DNA of 64,000 bases from TK10-74A sp965263065. GTDB lineage: Bacteria > Chloroflexota > Dehalococcoidia > Bin125. Made by a program: the position numbers and the translations under genes. The stretch spans positions 1,798,001 to 1,862,000 of the forward strand of contig CBDHGH010000003.1 of NCBI GenBank assembly GCA_965263065.1, given 5' to 3'. Shown here piece by piece: positions 1 to 8,602 of this stretch (position 1 is its first letter; each line of letters begins with the position of its first letter). The notes beneath the pieces are model-generated. The model was not told where the DNA came from. It was given only the letters and a program-made list of their open reading frames with translations, and ran no database searches.

Positions 1-214
1 CCTGCCCGCTGACGCACAGCTTCGACTCCTGCGTCAGGGGCAGCGCCAGCCGCTCGCTGAGCAGCGCCACGACGCGCGCGCCCGCGTTGTGGCGGTGCGT
101 CGCGTAGCGCCCGCCCGGGTTGCCCAGCCCCACGACGATGCGCGCGTTGTACAGGGGTTTGCCCGGACCCGAGCGTCCGCCGCGCCGGCGGCCGGGGAGT
201 CGCAAGCGTGGCAT
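1..214 (-). CDS. pth: Peptidyl-tRNA hydrolase, N-terminal part (runs off the left edge)
   Basis: Only the first 71 codons are in the window. Residues 26-34 read IVVGLGNPG and residues 41-45 RHNAG, the N-terminal signature of bacterial peptidyl-tRNA hydrolase; His42 is the catalytic residue in this family. The enzyme frees tRNA from peptidyl-tRNA dropped by stalled ribosomes, in the cytosol. ATG at 214-212 follows a GGGGAGGG ribosome site. About 24 basic residues precede the first conserved strand, longer than usual for the family. It lies 28 bp downstream of a cysteine desulfurase gene on the same strand and is probably co-transcribed with it. Confidence 0.85.
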   Translation of the reverse strand, partial: MPRLRLPGRRRGGRSGPGKPLYNARIVVGLGNPGGRYATHRHNAGARVVALLSERLALPLTQESKLCVSGQ

Positions 215-242
215 CGATCCCTCCCCTCGACCCGGCTCCGGC

Positions 243-1430
243 CTAGGTTACGACCGTCTCCGCCGCCCGCAGGGCCGGCACGATCTCGCGCAGCAACTCG
301 ACGATGGCGTCTACGTCGGCGCGGTTGTTCTCGAGCCCGAAGCTGAGGCGCAGGCTGCTCGCCGCCGCGTCCTGATCGACGCCCATCGCCAGCAGCACGT
401 GGCTCGGCTCCCACGACTGCGCCGTGCAGGCGCTGCCGCTCGACGCCGCCACGCCAGCGGCGTCCAGCGCCTCCAACAGCGACTGCCCGTCCACGCCTTC
501 GAAGCGCACGTTGGCGTTGTTCGACAGCCGGTCGTGCGTCGGGCCGTTGCGCATGGCTCCGGGGATCTCGCGCAGAGCCCGCTCGAAGAAGCGGTCGCGC
601 AGGCCGCGCACATGGCGCACGTGCAGCTCGCGCTGCTGCTCGGCCAGCTCCAGCGCGACGCCCATCCCCACGATACCGCCCGGATTCTCGGTGCCCGCGC
701 GACGCGCCCGCTCCTGGCCGCCGCCCGTCTGCTGCGCGAGGAACGGCGTCCCGCGTCGCAGGAACAGCGCGCCCACCCCCTTCGGGCCGCGGAACTTGTG
801 CGCCGAGATCGACAGCAGGTCGACGCCCAGCTCCCCGACATTGAGCGGCAGCTGGCCCGGCGCCTGCACGGCGTCGGTGTGCAGCGGCACGCCGCGCCCC
901 AGCGCCGCCGCCCGATCGCGCAGCGCCGCCGCGACCGCGGCCACCGGCTGCACCGCGCCGACCTCGTTGTTGGCCAGCATCACGTTCACCAGCACCGTGC
1001 GCTCATCGACCGCCGCCGCGACCGCCGCCGGGTCGACGCGCCCCTCCCCGTCCACCTCCACCCGCTCGATCTCGAAGCCGAAGCGCTCGAGGAACTCGAG
1101 CGTGTGCAGCACCGCGTGATGCTCGACCGTCGTCGAGACGATGCGATCGCCCACGCCCGCCAGCTGCTGCGCGAAGGCCACGCCCTTCAGCGCCAGGTTG
1201 ATCGACTCCGTGCCGCCGCTGGTGAAGACCACCTCGCCCGGGCGACAGCCCAGCACCGCCGCCACGCGGTCGCGGGCGTCGTCGATGGCGGCCTGCGCCT
1301 CGCGGCCCAGCCGGTAGAGGCTACTGGGGTTGCCGAAGCGCGCCGACAGGTAGGGCGCCATCGCCCGCGCCACCACCGGGTGGACGGGCGTCGTCGCCGC
1401 GTGGTCCACGTAGACGCATGGATCCGCCAC
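243..1430 (-). CDS. Cysteine desulfurase (NifS/IscS class V aminotransferase)
   Basis: PLP-dependent enzyme that moves sulfur from L-cysteine to an active-site Cys for Fe-S cluster or tRNA thiolation. Visible signatures: VDHAATTPVHP at the N-terminus, TSGGTESINLA, HTDAVQ, the PLP-lysine motif SISAHKFRGPKG, GGGQERARRAGTEN, and the catalytic-Cys loop SSGSACTAQS near the C-terminus. About 395 residues from GTG at 1430, which has a GGGG-rich site upstream and gives an N-terminus close to the conserved YVDHAATT strand; a GTG at 1475 would add 15 residues without a clear ribosome site. It follows the acyl-CoA synthetase pair on the same strand, 85 bp after the alpha-subunit stop. A second, frameshifted desulfurase is at 19066-20230. 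Confidence 0.9.
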   Translation of the reverse strand: MADPCVYVDHAATTPVHPVVARAMAPYLSARFGNPSSLYRLGREAQAAIDDARDRVAAVLGCRPGEVVFTSGGTESINLALKGVAFAQQLAGVGDRIVSTTVEHHAVLHTLEFLERFGFEIERVEVDGEGRVDPAAVAAAVDERTVLVNVMLANNEVGAVQPVAAVAAALRDRAAALGRGVPLHTDAVQAPGQLPLNVGELGVDLLSISAHKFRGPKGVGALFLRRGTPFLAQQTGGGQERARRAGTENPGGIVGMGVALELAEQQRELHVRHVRGLRDRFFERALREIPGAMRNGPTHDRLSNNANVRFEGVDGQSLLEALDAAGVAASSGSACTAQSWEPSHVLLAMGVDQDAAASSLRLSFGLENNRADVDAIVELLREIVPALRAAETVVT

Positions 1431-1515
1431 GACCGCCCCAATCGCTCGTCGCCGCTCTGGGGCCGATCTTGGCACATCACGCGCGGATCGCGCGCACAGC
1501 GCGTTACGCCGGCCG

Positions 1516-2949
1516 TCAGCCCGGGCCGCCGGGGCGCAGCGACGGCTTCAGCGAGACGCTCTTGGCCAGCGCGTTCGCCGCCCGCTCGAAGCTGGGGAAC
1601 ACGGCCAGCCCCGCGTCCTGTAGCGCATCCCGCGCCTTCAGCGCCGCCGCCTCGACGTACGACGGATGCAGCGCCGTCACGAACGGCTTGTCCGACCGCT
1701 CCTGGAAGCGCCGCAGCGATCGGATCAGCGCCGCCAGCTCCTCCGGCTCGCGCTCCCAGCGCTGCGCCGCGAACGTCGCCGAGACCTCCATCGCCACCGC
1801 GTCCACGTTCGGGTCGTCCGCCATCAGATCGAGCAGCCGGTCGAGCGCCGCGCGGTCGGACATGATCGTGCCCGCCATGTCGAGCGGGTTCTGGTACGAC
1901 CCCCCGATCACGTTGAAGAACTCCCCCAGCTGCGCGTAGGTCGACTCCGCGAAGCGCGGCACCTCCCAGCCCTCCCGCGCGAAGGCGTCGGCCAGCGCCA
2001 CCGACTGCCCGCCCGTCATCGCCATCAGCGCCACCCGCCGGCCGCGTCCCGGCTTGGTGCGCTGCAGCGCGTGCACGACGTCGACCATCTCGTCGAGGCT
2101 GCCCACGCTGAGCGCCCCCGCCTGCCGCACGATCGCCTCCCACACCGCCTGGTCCGTCGCCAGCGCCGCCGTGTGCGACCGCGCCGCCGTCGAGCCGGCG
2201 CGCGTCTGTCCGCCCTTCCAGACCACCACCGGCTTGCGCGCCGCCGCCGCCCGCAGCGACCGCACGAAGCGCCGCCCGTCGCGCGTGCCCTCCATGTACA
2301 TGCCGATCACCCGCGTGCGCGGGTCGGCCGCCAGGTAGTCGAGGTAGTCGGCCGCCTCCAGCACGATCCCGTTGCCGAACGAGATCAGCGTGCTGCACAC
2401 CACCCCCCGCGTCGCGCCCACGAGGCTGAAGTGCATCCCGTGCGTCCCGCTCTGCGAGATGAAGCCCACCTCGCCCGCCCGCCCGTGCGGCTGGTCGCGG
2501 TGAAAGCGCACGCCCAGCCGCGGGTTGTGCAGCCCCATGCAGTTCGGCCCGATCAGCAGCAGATCGCCCTCCCGCGCCAGCGCGCCGATCTGCTGCTGCA
2601 GCGCGACGCCCTCGGCCTCCCCCGTCTCCGCGAAGCCCGACGTGAACAGCGTCACCCCGCCCACCGCCGCCGCGATGCAGTCGCGCACGATGATCGGCGC
2701 GATCTTGCGCGGCACCGCGCAGACCACGTAGTCGACCGGCTCCGGGATCTCCGTCAGGCTGGCGAAGTTGGGTACCCCCAGCGCCGCGATGCCCTCGACC
2801 TCGCGCGGGTCGACCTGCACCGAGTACAGGTTGCCCTGGAACGTCTGCAGCGCGTTGAGCCACATGTAGCCCGACGCCCGCTTGTCGCCCACCACGGCGA
2901 TGGCCGACGGGTTGAGCACGCGCTCCAGGCGATCGGGGGAGATCGGCAT
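1516..2949 (-). CDS. ADP-forming acyl-CoA synthetase, alpha subunit (CoA-binding/succinyl-CoA ligase-like)
   Basis: 477 residues. N-terminal CoA-binding Rossmann domain (AIAVVGDKRASG, about residues 15-27), the GPNCMGLHNP and ISQSGTHG motifs, and SHTAAL at 258-263, where His259 matches the histidine phosphorylated in ADP-forming acetyl-CoA synthetases. The family couples acyl-CoA + ADP + Pi to acid + CoA + ATP, giving substrate-level phosphorylation. The ATP-grasp beta subunit (2956-3684) lies immediately upstream on the same strand with a 6-bp gap, so the two form one enzyme and one operon. The acyl substrate cannot be read from the sequence. No good ribosome site precedes the ATG, consistent with translational coupling. 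Confidence 0.9.
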   Translation of the reverse strand: MPISPDRLERVLNPSAIAVVGDKRASGYMWLNALQTFQGNLYSVQVDPREVEGIAALGVPNFASLTEIPEPVDYVVCAVPRKIAPIIVRDCIAAAVGGVTLFTSGFAETGEAEGVALQQQIGALAREGDLLLIGPNCMGLHNPRLGVRFHRDQPHGRAGEVGFISQSGTHGMHFSLVGATRGVVCSTLISFGNGIVLEAADYLDYLAADPRTRVIGMYMEGTRDGRRFVRSLRAAAARKPVVVWKGGQTRAGSTAARSHTAALATDQAVWEAIVRQAGALSVGSLDEMVDVVHALQRTKPGRGRRVALMAMTGGQSVALADAFAREGWEVPRFAESTYAQLGEFFNVIGGSYQNPLDMAGTIMSDRAALDRLLDLMADDPNVDAVAMEVSATFAAQRWEREPEELAALIRSLRRFQERSDKPFVTALHPSYVEAAALKARDALQDAGLAVFPSFERAANALAKSVSLKPSLRPGGPG

Positions 2950-2955
2950 CTCTGG

Positions 2956-3684
2956 TTAGGCCGGCGTCAGCACGATGCGCGCGTCGACCGCGGTCGCCCC
3001 GTCGGCGCGGGCCAGGATCGGGTTCAGGTCCAGCTCCTGCACCTCCGGGTGCGCCTCCGCGAACTCCGACAACGACAGCAGGATCGACTCCAGCGCCGAG
3101 AGGTCGGCCGGCGGCGTCCCGCGGTAGCCCTCGAGCACCGGGAAGCCCTGGATCTCGCGGATCATCTCGGCGGCGTCGTGCGGCGCCAGCGGCACGACGC
3201 GGAACGCCACGTCCTTCAGCACCTCGACCAGCACGCCGCCCAGGCCGAACATCAGCACCGGCCCGAACTGCGGGTCCTGCGTCATGCCCATGATCACCTC
3301 CGTGCCCGGCGCCGCCATCGGCTGCACCGACACGCCGGCGAACGCCTCGGCCCCCGCCGCCGCGGCCACCGCCGCCTCGATGCGCGCGTACGCCGCCGAC
3401 ACCGCGCCGGCGTCGGCCAGGTTCAGCTCGACGCCGCCGATGTCGCTCTTGTGCGTGATCGTGTCCGAGACGACCTTCAGCACGACCGGGTAGCCCAGCT
3501 CCGCCGCGATCGCCGCGGCCTCGGACGCGCTCGACGCCGCCCGCGTCGGCGTGACGGGCACGCCCGCCGCGCCCAGCGCCGCTTTCGCCTCGACCTCCGA
3601 CAGCAGGTGGCGGCCGGCGTCCCGCGCCGCCGCGAAGATCGTCGCCACGCTGTTGGTCGGGGCGTCGCTCACGCGCTCAGTCAC
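2956..3684 (-). CDS. ADP-forming acyl-CoA synthetase, beta subunit (ATP-grasp)
   Basis: 242 residues with the ATP-grasp pattern of acetyl-CoA synthetase beta subunits: GYPVVLKVVSDTITHKSDIGGV (about residues 65-86), then QPMAAPGTEVIMGMTQDPQFGP and a C-terminal ELDLNPILA segment that completes the nucleotide and metal site. It should bind ADP/ATP and accept the phosphoryl group from His259 of the alpha subunit. Start is GTG at 3684 with GAGGA about nine bases upstream. It is the first gene of the group beta-alpha-cysteine desulfurase-pth on the minus strand. Upstream DNA to 3913 is a 229-bp divergent spacer shared with a small helix-turn-helix gene. Confidence 0.88.
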   Translation of the reverse strand: MTERVSDAPTNSVATIFAAARDAGRHLLSEVEAKAALGAAGVPVTPTRAASSASEAAAIAAELGYPVVLKVVSDTITHKSDIGGVELNLADAGAVSAAYARIEAAVAAAAGAEAFAGVSVQPMAAPGTEVIMGMTQDPQFGPVLMFGLGGVLVEVLKDVAFRVVPLAPHDAAEMIREIQGFPVLEGYRGTPPADLSALESILLSLSEFAEAHPEVQELDLNPILARADGATAVDARIVLTPA

Positions 3685-3913
3685 GATGGGTCCTCGCTGC
3701 TACTCCGGGCCCCGGGTGGAGGCCCGCGAAATCCGCCCGAGCCTACGGCCGCGCCGATCGGGTGTCAAAGCGCGGGCCGTCCCTCCACCGCCCTCGTAGT
3801 GCGGCGTTGACCGTTCTTCCCGTCCGATCTTATATTTGCATAGGCGCTTGAACCGTAGCGATCCCGGCGACGCCCCCGCCCGATCGTCGCCATGGAGAGG
3901 CCGGCCGCCGACG

Positions 3914-4129
3914 ATGAGTGAGTCCCCGTTCGACAACTACTTCGACCTCGTCGAGGCCGCGCGCGATCTGCAGATCCACCCGCAGAGCCTGCGCCGCCTG
4001 ATCAAGCAGAAGAAGATCCCCGCGACGCTGTTCGCCGGCAAGTACCTCATCGAGCGCGACAAGCTCGAGATGTTCAAGGCCAACTACGACCCGCGGCCCG
4101 GTCGCAAGCCCGTCAGCCGCCTCCTCTAG
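3914..4129 (+). CDS. Small helix-turn-helix (excisionase/MerR-like) DNA-binding protein
   Basis: 71 residues. Residues about 10-35 (VEAARDLQIHPQSLRRLIKQ) read as a winged helix-turn-helix of the excisionase/MerR N-terminal type, followed by the FAGKYLIERDKLEMF strand-helix typical of these domains. It lacks the long effector-binding helix of true MerR regulators, so it may be a stand-alone DNA-binding module. ATG at 3914 was chosen because the conserved region begins right after it; GGAGAGG lies 13 bases upstream. The gene is transcribed away from the acyl-CoA synthetase operon and converges on pyrE. Target unknown. Confidence 0.65.
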   Translation: MSESPFDNYFDLVEAARDLQIHPQSLRRLIKQKKIPATLFAGKYLIERDKLEMFKANYDPRPGRKPVSRLL

Positions 4130-4153
4130 CGCCGGCCTGCCCGCTGGCCTGCC

Positions 4154-4816
4154 CTAGACGCCGCCGCCCGTCGCGCGCGAGATGTAGGTCAGCGCCCGCG
4201 CGTACTGCGCCTGCGTGATCAGATCCCGCGCGACCAGGTAGTTGAGCAGGCTCTCGATGGTCAGCAGCGGATGCAGCGTGACGCCCGCCTCGGCCAGCCG
4301 CGCCTGCCCCCCGGCCTGCCGGTCGATCAGCACGATCGCGTCGTGCACCATCAGCCCCGCCGAGCGCAGCGTCTCGGCCGTCTCGACCACGCTGCTGCCG
4401 CCCGTGATCAGGTCGTCGACCAGCAACACCGTCTGGCCCGGAAAGTACGCCCCCTCGATCTCCTCGTAGCGATCGTCGGCCCGCGCCCGCGGGTGCACGT
4501 AGATCAGCGGCACGTCCGACGTCAGCGAGAACGCCGTCGCCAGGTGCAGCCCGCCCAGCGGCACCCCCGCCACCAGCTCGAATGGCGACAGGTGCGGGTG
4601 CAGCATCCCGGTCAGGGTGCGCGTCTCGTCGGTCAGCAGCTCGCCGATGCGCCGCAGCGTGCGCGGGTTGCCGATCAGCCGGCGCGGGTTGACGTATATC
4701 GGCGAGTCGAGCGTCGCGCCCAGGTTGAAGCTGCCGAACTGCACCGCGGCCGAGTCCCACAGGGACCGCGCCAGCCACAGATTGCCGGGGTCGGGGTCGT
4801 GCGCACGCAACGACAT
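4154..4816 (-). CDS. pyrE: Orotate phosphoribosyltransferase
   Basis: 220 residues. The type I phosphoribosyltransferase PRPP loop VLLVDDLITGGSS (about 129-141) and the N-terminal FGSFNLGATLDSPIYVNPR segment, which matches the family's LKSG..SP.Y pattern, identify orotate phosphoribosyltransferase. It converts orotate and PRPP to orotidine monophosphate in pyrimidine synthesis. The flexible-loop region carries VHPRARA where many homologs have a lysine-rich KE segment. ATG at 4816 follows GGGGAGCGA. It is 15 bp downstream of a membrane-anchored protein gene; no other pyr genes are nearby. Confidence 0.88.
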   Translation of the reverse strand: MSLRAHDPDPGNLWLARSLWDSAAVQFGSFNLGATLDSPIYVNPRRLIGNPRTLRRIGELLTDETRTLTGMLHPHLSPFELVAGVPLGGLHLATAFSLTSDVPLIYVHPRARADDRYEEIEGAYFPGQTVLLVDDLITGGSSVVETAETLRSAGLMVHDAIVLIDRQAGGQARLAEAGVTLHPLLTIESLLNYLVARDLITQAQYARALTYISRATGGGV

Positions 4817-4831
4817 TCGCTCCCCGTCCGA

Positions 4832-5539
4832 TCAGCCCGCGGCGGCGGCCTCCGCCGCCAAACCGCTCGTCCCGACCCGCTCCTGGACGCGCGCCGCGAG
4901 GTCGCAGACGGCCTGCGCCTCGACGCCGCCCGGCGGCTCGCTGTCGCCCGAGACGACGCAACTCAGCCGGCCGCTGGACCAGCGCACCTCGATCTTGCGC
5001 TGCACTTCACTCGCGCCCGCCATCCGCGACCACTGCCGCACCGACCCGGCGAAGCCCAGCCCGTGGCCGTCGACGTCGCTGACGCGGATCGATGCGCCGT
5101 CGTCCGACGGCGCCGGTGAGCCAGCGGAATCGGCCGCCCCCTCCGCGTCCTCGAACAGGCTCAGGTCCACCGTCAGCAGGCGCTGCTGCGTGCGCGCGCG
5201 CAGGCTGAAGTTGAGCGCGACGTCGATTACCTCCCCGTACGACCGCGGGTCGCGGAAGGCCTGCCGGTAGCCGATCACCCGGCCCAGCTCGTCGAGCTCG
5301 TCGAGCGTGGCGCGCTCGTCGGGGCTCTGATAGGCCAGCCGCTCGTTCGTCAGCGGACCGCGATAGTCCACGTGGTAGCCGCCGGGGAACTCCGCCGGGG
5401 CCAGCGCCAGCGCCGCCAGCTCCGCGACGTGCGGCAGCGCCCGCTCGTGGGCGGCCTGCCGGCGGCGCAGCGCCCATTGCAGCGCACTGACGCCCACCAG
5501 CAGCACGATCAGGATGATTCCAACGACCAGGTACGTCAT
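4832..5539 (-). CDS. Hypothetical protein with N-terminal membrane anchor
   Basis: 235 residues, family not recognised. One hydrophobic helix at about residues 3-22 (LVVGIILIVLLVGVSALQ) is followed by a positively charged RRRQ stretch, so the rest is predicted cytoplasmic. The soluble part is mixed alpha/beta with an acidic, low-complexity stretch near 130-150. A GGAGAG site precedes ATG at 5539. It sits directly upstream of pyrE on the same strand and is likely co-transcribed, but nothing links it functionally to pyrimidine synthesis. Confidence 0.6.
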   Translation of the reverse strand: MTYLVVGIILIVLLVGVSALQWALRRRQAAHERALPHVAELAALALAPAEFPGGYHVDYRGPLTNERLAYQSPDERATLDELDELGRVIGYRQAFRDPRSYGEVIDVALNFSLRARTQQRLLTVDLSLFEDAEGAADSAGSPAPSDDGASIRVSDVDGHGLGFAGSVRQWSRMAGASEVQRKIEVRWSSGRLSCVVSGDSEPPGGVEAQAVCDLAARVQERVGTSGLAAEAAAAG

Positions 5540-5642
5540 CTCGGCACTCTCCCGGCGATTCTCGAACTCCGGTCCGCGCCTCCGCGGCGACGGCCCCGTC
5601 CGGCATCGTACGCGACGCGGCGCTCTGCGCGGGTGGCGGCGG

Positions 5643-7613
5643 TCAGTAGGCCTCGGACGCCCCCGCGATGATGTCCTCGACCACGGTGGGGTCGGCCAGC
5701 GTCGTCACGTCGCCGACGTTCTCCGGCTCGCCCTCCGCGACCTTGCGCAGGATGCGCCGCATGATCTTGCCCGACCGCGTCTTCGGCAGCCCCAGCCGCA
5801 CGAACTGCAGCTTGTCCGGCGTCGCGATGGGCCCGATCACCGTCCGCACCGCCTGACGCATGGCCCGCGCCAACTCCGCCGACGGCACGGCCCCCTCGGT
5901 CAGGTGCACGTAGGCGTAGATGCCCACGCCCTTGACGTCGTGCGGGTAGCCCACGACGGCCGCCTCGGCGCAGGCCGGGTGCTGCACCAGCGCCCCCTCG
6001 ACCTCGGCCGTGCCGATGCGATGGCCGGAGACGTTGAGCACGTCGTCGACGCGGCCGGTCAGCCAGTAGTAGCCGTCGCGGTCGCGGTAGGCGCCGTCGC
6101 CGGTGAAGTACTTGCCCGGGTACTGGCTGAGGTAGGTCTGGATGAAGCGCTCGTGGTCGCCGTAGATCGTGCGCATCATGCCCGGCCACGAGGCCGCCAT
6201 GCACAGCAGCCCGCTGACGTTGTTGCCCTCGATCTCGCGCCCCTCCGGGTCGACCAGCACCGGCTGCACGCCGAAGAACGGGAACGACGCCGAGCCCGGC
6301 TTCATCGTGATCGCGCCGGGCAGGCCGGTGATCATGTGCCCGCCCGTCTCCGTCTGCCAGTACGTATCGACGATCGCCGCCCGCCCCTCGCCGACGACGT
6401 TGAAGTACCAGCGCCAGGCCTCCGGGTTGATCGGCTCCCCCACCGAGCCCAGCACCCGCAGGCTCGTGCGCTTGTAGCGCGTGACGTGTTCGTTGCCCTC
6501 GCGCGCGATCGCGCGGATGGCCGTCGGCGCCGTGTAGAAGATGGTGATCCCCAGCCGGTCGACCATGTCCCAGTAGCGCCCGGCGTCGGGGTAGGTGGGG
6601 ATCGACTCGAACATCACGCTGGTCGCGCCGTTCGCCAGCGGGCCGTAGACGATGTAGCTGTGCCCCGTCACCCAGCCGATGTCGGCCGCGCAGCAGTAGA
6701 TGTCGTCCTCGCGCAGGTCGAAGACGTACTTGTGCGTCATCGTCGCGAAGAGCAGGTAGCCCGCCTGCGTGTGCAGCACGCCCTTCGGCTTCCCCGTCGA
6801 GCCCGACGTGTAGAGGATGAACAGCGGGTCCTCGGCGTCCATCGAGACCGGCTCGCAGGCCGAGTTCTCCGACGCCAGCGCGTCGTGCCACCAGACGTCG
6901 CGGCCGGCCTGCATCGGCACGCTGCCGTCGGCCCGCTGATACACGATCACGAAGCGCACCGAGTCGGTCTGCTCGAGCGCCGCGTCGACGTTCGCCTTCA
7001 GCGGCACGACGCGGCCGCCGCGCCGCCCCTCGTCCTGCGTGATCACCGCCGCGCAGGCGGAGTCGGCGATCCGATCCGCGATCGACTGCGCGCTGAAGCC
7101 GCCGAAGATCACCGAGTGCACCGCGCCGATGCGCGCGCAGGCCAGCATCGCGACGGCCAGCTCGGGCACCATGCCCATGTAGATCGCGACCCGCTCGCCC
7201 TTGCCGATGCCGCGCCCGCGCAGCGCGTTCGCCATGCGGCAGACCTGCTCGTGCAACTCGGCGTAGCTCACGCGGCGGTTGTCGCCCGGCTCGTCGCCCT
7301 CCCAGAGCAGCGCCGTCTTGTCGCCCCGCTGCGCCAGGTGCCGATCGAGGCAGTTGGCGCTAACGTTCAGCCGCCCGCCCAGGAACCAGCCGATGCGCCC
7401 GCCGGCCAGGTCCTCGTCGACCACCGTCTCGAACGGCGCCATCCAGTCGAGCAGCGACTCCGCCTGCTCGCGCCAGAAGCCGTCGCGGTCTTGCAGGCTG
7501 CGGGCGTACATCGCGGCGTAGGCCTCGGTGCTCGTCAGCAGCGCGCCGTCGCGAGCGGCGGGCGGCGGGGCGTAGCGTTCCTCGGTCGGCAGCGCGGACT
7601 CGGCGGTGGTCAT
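5643..7613 (-). CDS. acs: Acetyl-CoA synthetase (AMP-forming)
   Basis: 656 residues, the usual size for Acs. Motifs visible: GERVAIYMGMVPE, the P-loop-like ILYTSGSTGKPKGVLHT, IGWVTGHSYIVYGPL, VDTYWQTETGGHM, the hinge region YWLTGRVDDVLNVSGHRIG and the C-terminal acetylatable lysine in LPKTRSGKIMRRI. It activates acetate to acetyl-AMP and then acetyl-CoA. ATG at 7613 was chosen over upstream in-frame codons because GGGAGGAA lies just before it and MTTAESALP begins typical N-terminal sequence. It is a single gene divergent from a HicB gene. Together with the ADP-forming synthetases it gives the cell two energetically different acetate/acetyl-CoA routes. Confidence 0.95.
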   Translation of the reverse strand: MTTAESALPTEERYAPPPAARDGALLTSTEAYAAMYARSLQDRDGFWREQAESLLDWMAPFETVVDEDLAGGRIGWFLGGRLNVSANCLDRHLAQRGDKTALLWEGDEPGDNRRVSYAELHEQVCRMANALRGRGIGKGERVAIYMGMVPELAVAMLACARIGAVHSVIFGGFSAQSIADRIADSACAAVITQDEGRRGGRVVPLKANVDAALEQTDSVRFVIVYQRADGSVPMQAGRDVWWHDALASENSACEPVSMDAEDPLFILYTSGSTGKPKGVLHTQAGYLLFATMTHKYVFDLREDDIYCCAADIGWVTGHSYIVYGPLANGATSVMFESIPTYPDAGRYWDMVDRLGITIFYTAPTAIRAIAREGNEHVTRYKRTSLRVLGSVGEPINPEAWRWYFNVVGEGRAAIVDTYWQTETGGHMITGLPGAITMKPGSASFPFFGVQPVLVDPEGREIEGNNVSGLLCMAASWPGMMRTIYGDHERFIQTYLSQYPGKYFTGDGAYRDRDGYYWLTGRVDDVLNVSGHRIGTAEVEGALVQHPACAEAAVVGYPHDVKGVGIYAYVHLTEGAVPSAELARAMRQAVRTVIGPIATPDKLQFVRLGLPKTRSGKIMRRILRKVAEGEPENVGDVTTLADPTVVEDIIAGASEAY

Positions 7614-7725
7614 GGCAGCGTTCCTCCCTGGCTCCGCGAACGGACATATGCTACTCACTGTGCCGCCCACTGGGCACGTGTCCGTGGGCGCGACCGGCGG
7701 CGGCGCCCGAGGGACGAGCGAGATC

Positions 7726-8136
7726 ATGCGGTACCCCATCGTGATCCATCAGGACCCAGAGAGCAGCTACGGGGTCACCGTGCCCGACCTGCCCGGCTGT
7801 TTCTCGGGCGGCGAGACCCTGGACGCAGCCCTCGCCATGGCGCCGGAGGCGATTGTGGGCCACATCGAAACCCTGCTGATGGACGGCCAGCCCGTCCCCG
7901 AGCAGCGCTCGCTGCAGGCGCATCAGGCCGATCCCGGCTTCGCGGACGGCATCTGGGCGCTCGTCGATGTGGACATGACCAAGCTCTCGGGCAAGGCCAT
8001 GCGCATCAACGTCACGATGCCCGCGCGGATCCTCGCCATCGCCGATGAAGCCGCCGCCCGCGAGGGCGAGTCGCGCTCTGGACTGCTCGCCAACGCCGTC
8101 CTCCACTACGCTAGCCACCAGACGGCTAGCCACTAA
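7726..8136 (+). CDS. Orphan HicB-family antitoxin with ribbon-helix-helix tail
   Basis: 136 residues. Residues 1-45 have the HicB pattern (YPIVIHQDPESSYGVTVPDLPGC, then an E/D-rich helix), and residues about 95-130 (RINVTMPARILAIADEAAAR) form a ribbon-helix-helix DNA-binding domain. HicB proteins neutralise HicA mRNA interferases and repress their own operon. No HicA-like small double-stranded-RNA-binding gene is on either side, so this is an orphan. The last codons are a 15-bp tandem duplication (ASHQT-ASH). The neighbour upstream is acs on the opposite strand; downstream is a rhodanese gene. Confidence 0.8.
   Translation: MRYPIVIHQDPESSYGVTVPDLPGCFSGGETLDAALAMAPEAIVGHIETLLMDGQPVPEQRSLQAHQADPGFADGIWALVDVDMTKLSGKAMRINVTMPARILAIADEAAAREGESRSGLLANAVLHYASHQTASH
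8104..8133. repeat. 15-bp micro-duplication at the hicB 3' end
   Basis: GCTAGCCACCAGACG is followed at once by GCTAGCCACTAAAGG; the second unit carries the stop codon. One of several 10-18 bp tandem duplications in this window that touch gene ends. Confidence 0.7.
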
Positions 8137-8182
8137 AGGCGGAGTGCGCCACCGGACGGCCACCGGCCCCATCGGGGAATGT

Positions 8183-8221
8183 CAGCCGGGACGACCAGCC
8201 GGGACCGCCAGCCGGGAATGG
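8183..8221. repeat. Three tandem 13-bp units before the rhodanese start
   Basis: Units CAGCCGGGACGAC, CAGCCGGGACCGC and CAGCCGGGAATGG. The third contains the ATG at 8218, so the repeat supplies the rhodanese translation initiation region. A shorter GCCACCGG pair lies just upstream (about 8147-8170). Confidence 0.75.
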
Positions 8222-8568
8222 AGCAGACCGTGACGACCCAGGAGCCCTTCAAGCGCATCGACGTGCAGGAGGCCAGCCGCATGCAGTCCGAGGGCGCGGC
8301 CCTGATCGACTGCCGCGAGGCCGACGAGTACGCCGACGGCCACGCCGCCGGCGCGCCCCTGATCCCGCACATGAGCGTCTTCCAGCGCGCCGGCGAGGTC
8401 GAGCAGATCGCCGGCGGCAAGGACCAGCCGCTGATGTTCATCTGCAAGAGCGGCGGGCGCAGCGCCGTCGCGTCCGAGTTCGCCGCCGCCGCCGGCTTCA
8501 CCGACCTCTACAACGTCGAGGGCGGCACCGACGCCTGGATCGAGGCCGGCCTGCCCACCGAGCGGTAG
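8218..8568 (+). CDS. Single-domain rhodanese (thiosulfate sulfurtransferase-like)
   Basis: 116 residues. The active-site loop CKSGGRS begins at Cys76, the sulfur-carrying cysteine; CH2-type motifs ALIDCREADEYADGH and NVEGGTDAW are also present. Single-domain rhodaneses carry persulfide sulfur between donors and acceptors; the donor here is unknown. ATG at 8218 was preferred; an in-frame ATG at 8179 would add 13 residues encoded by a tandem 13-bp repeat. A membrane-anchored protein gene follows 34 bp downstream on the same strand. Confidence 0.88.
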   Translation: MEQTVTTQEPFKRIDVQEASRMQSEGAALIDCREADEYADGHAAGAPLIPHMSVFQRAGEVEQIAGGKDQPLMFICKSGGRSAVASEFAAAAGFTDLYNVEGGTDAWIEAGLPTER

Positions 8569-8602
8569 GCCCGACGCCCCCACACCCCCGCCGGAGGACC
8601 GC

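Noticed and set aside
1666..3810. A 714-codon open frame opposite the acyl-CoA synthetase genes
   Set aside because: Arg/His-rich antisense of two clear enzymes with catalytic motifs; no domain of its own.
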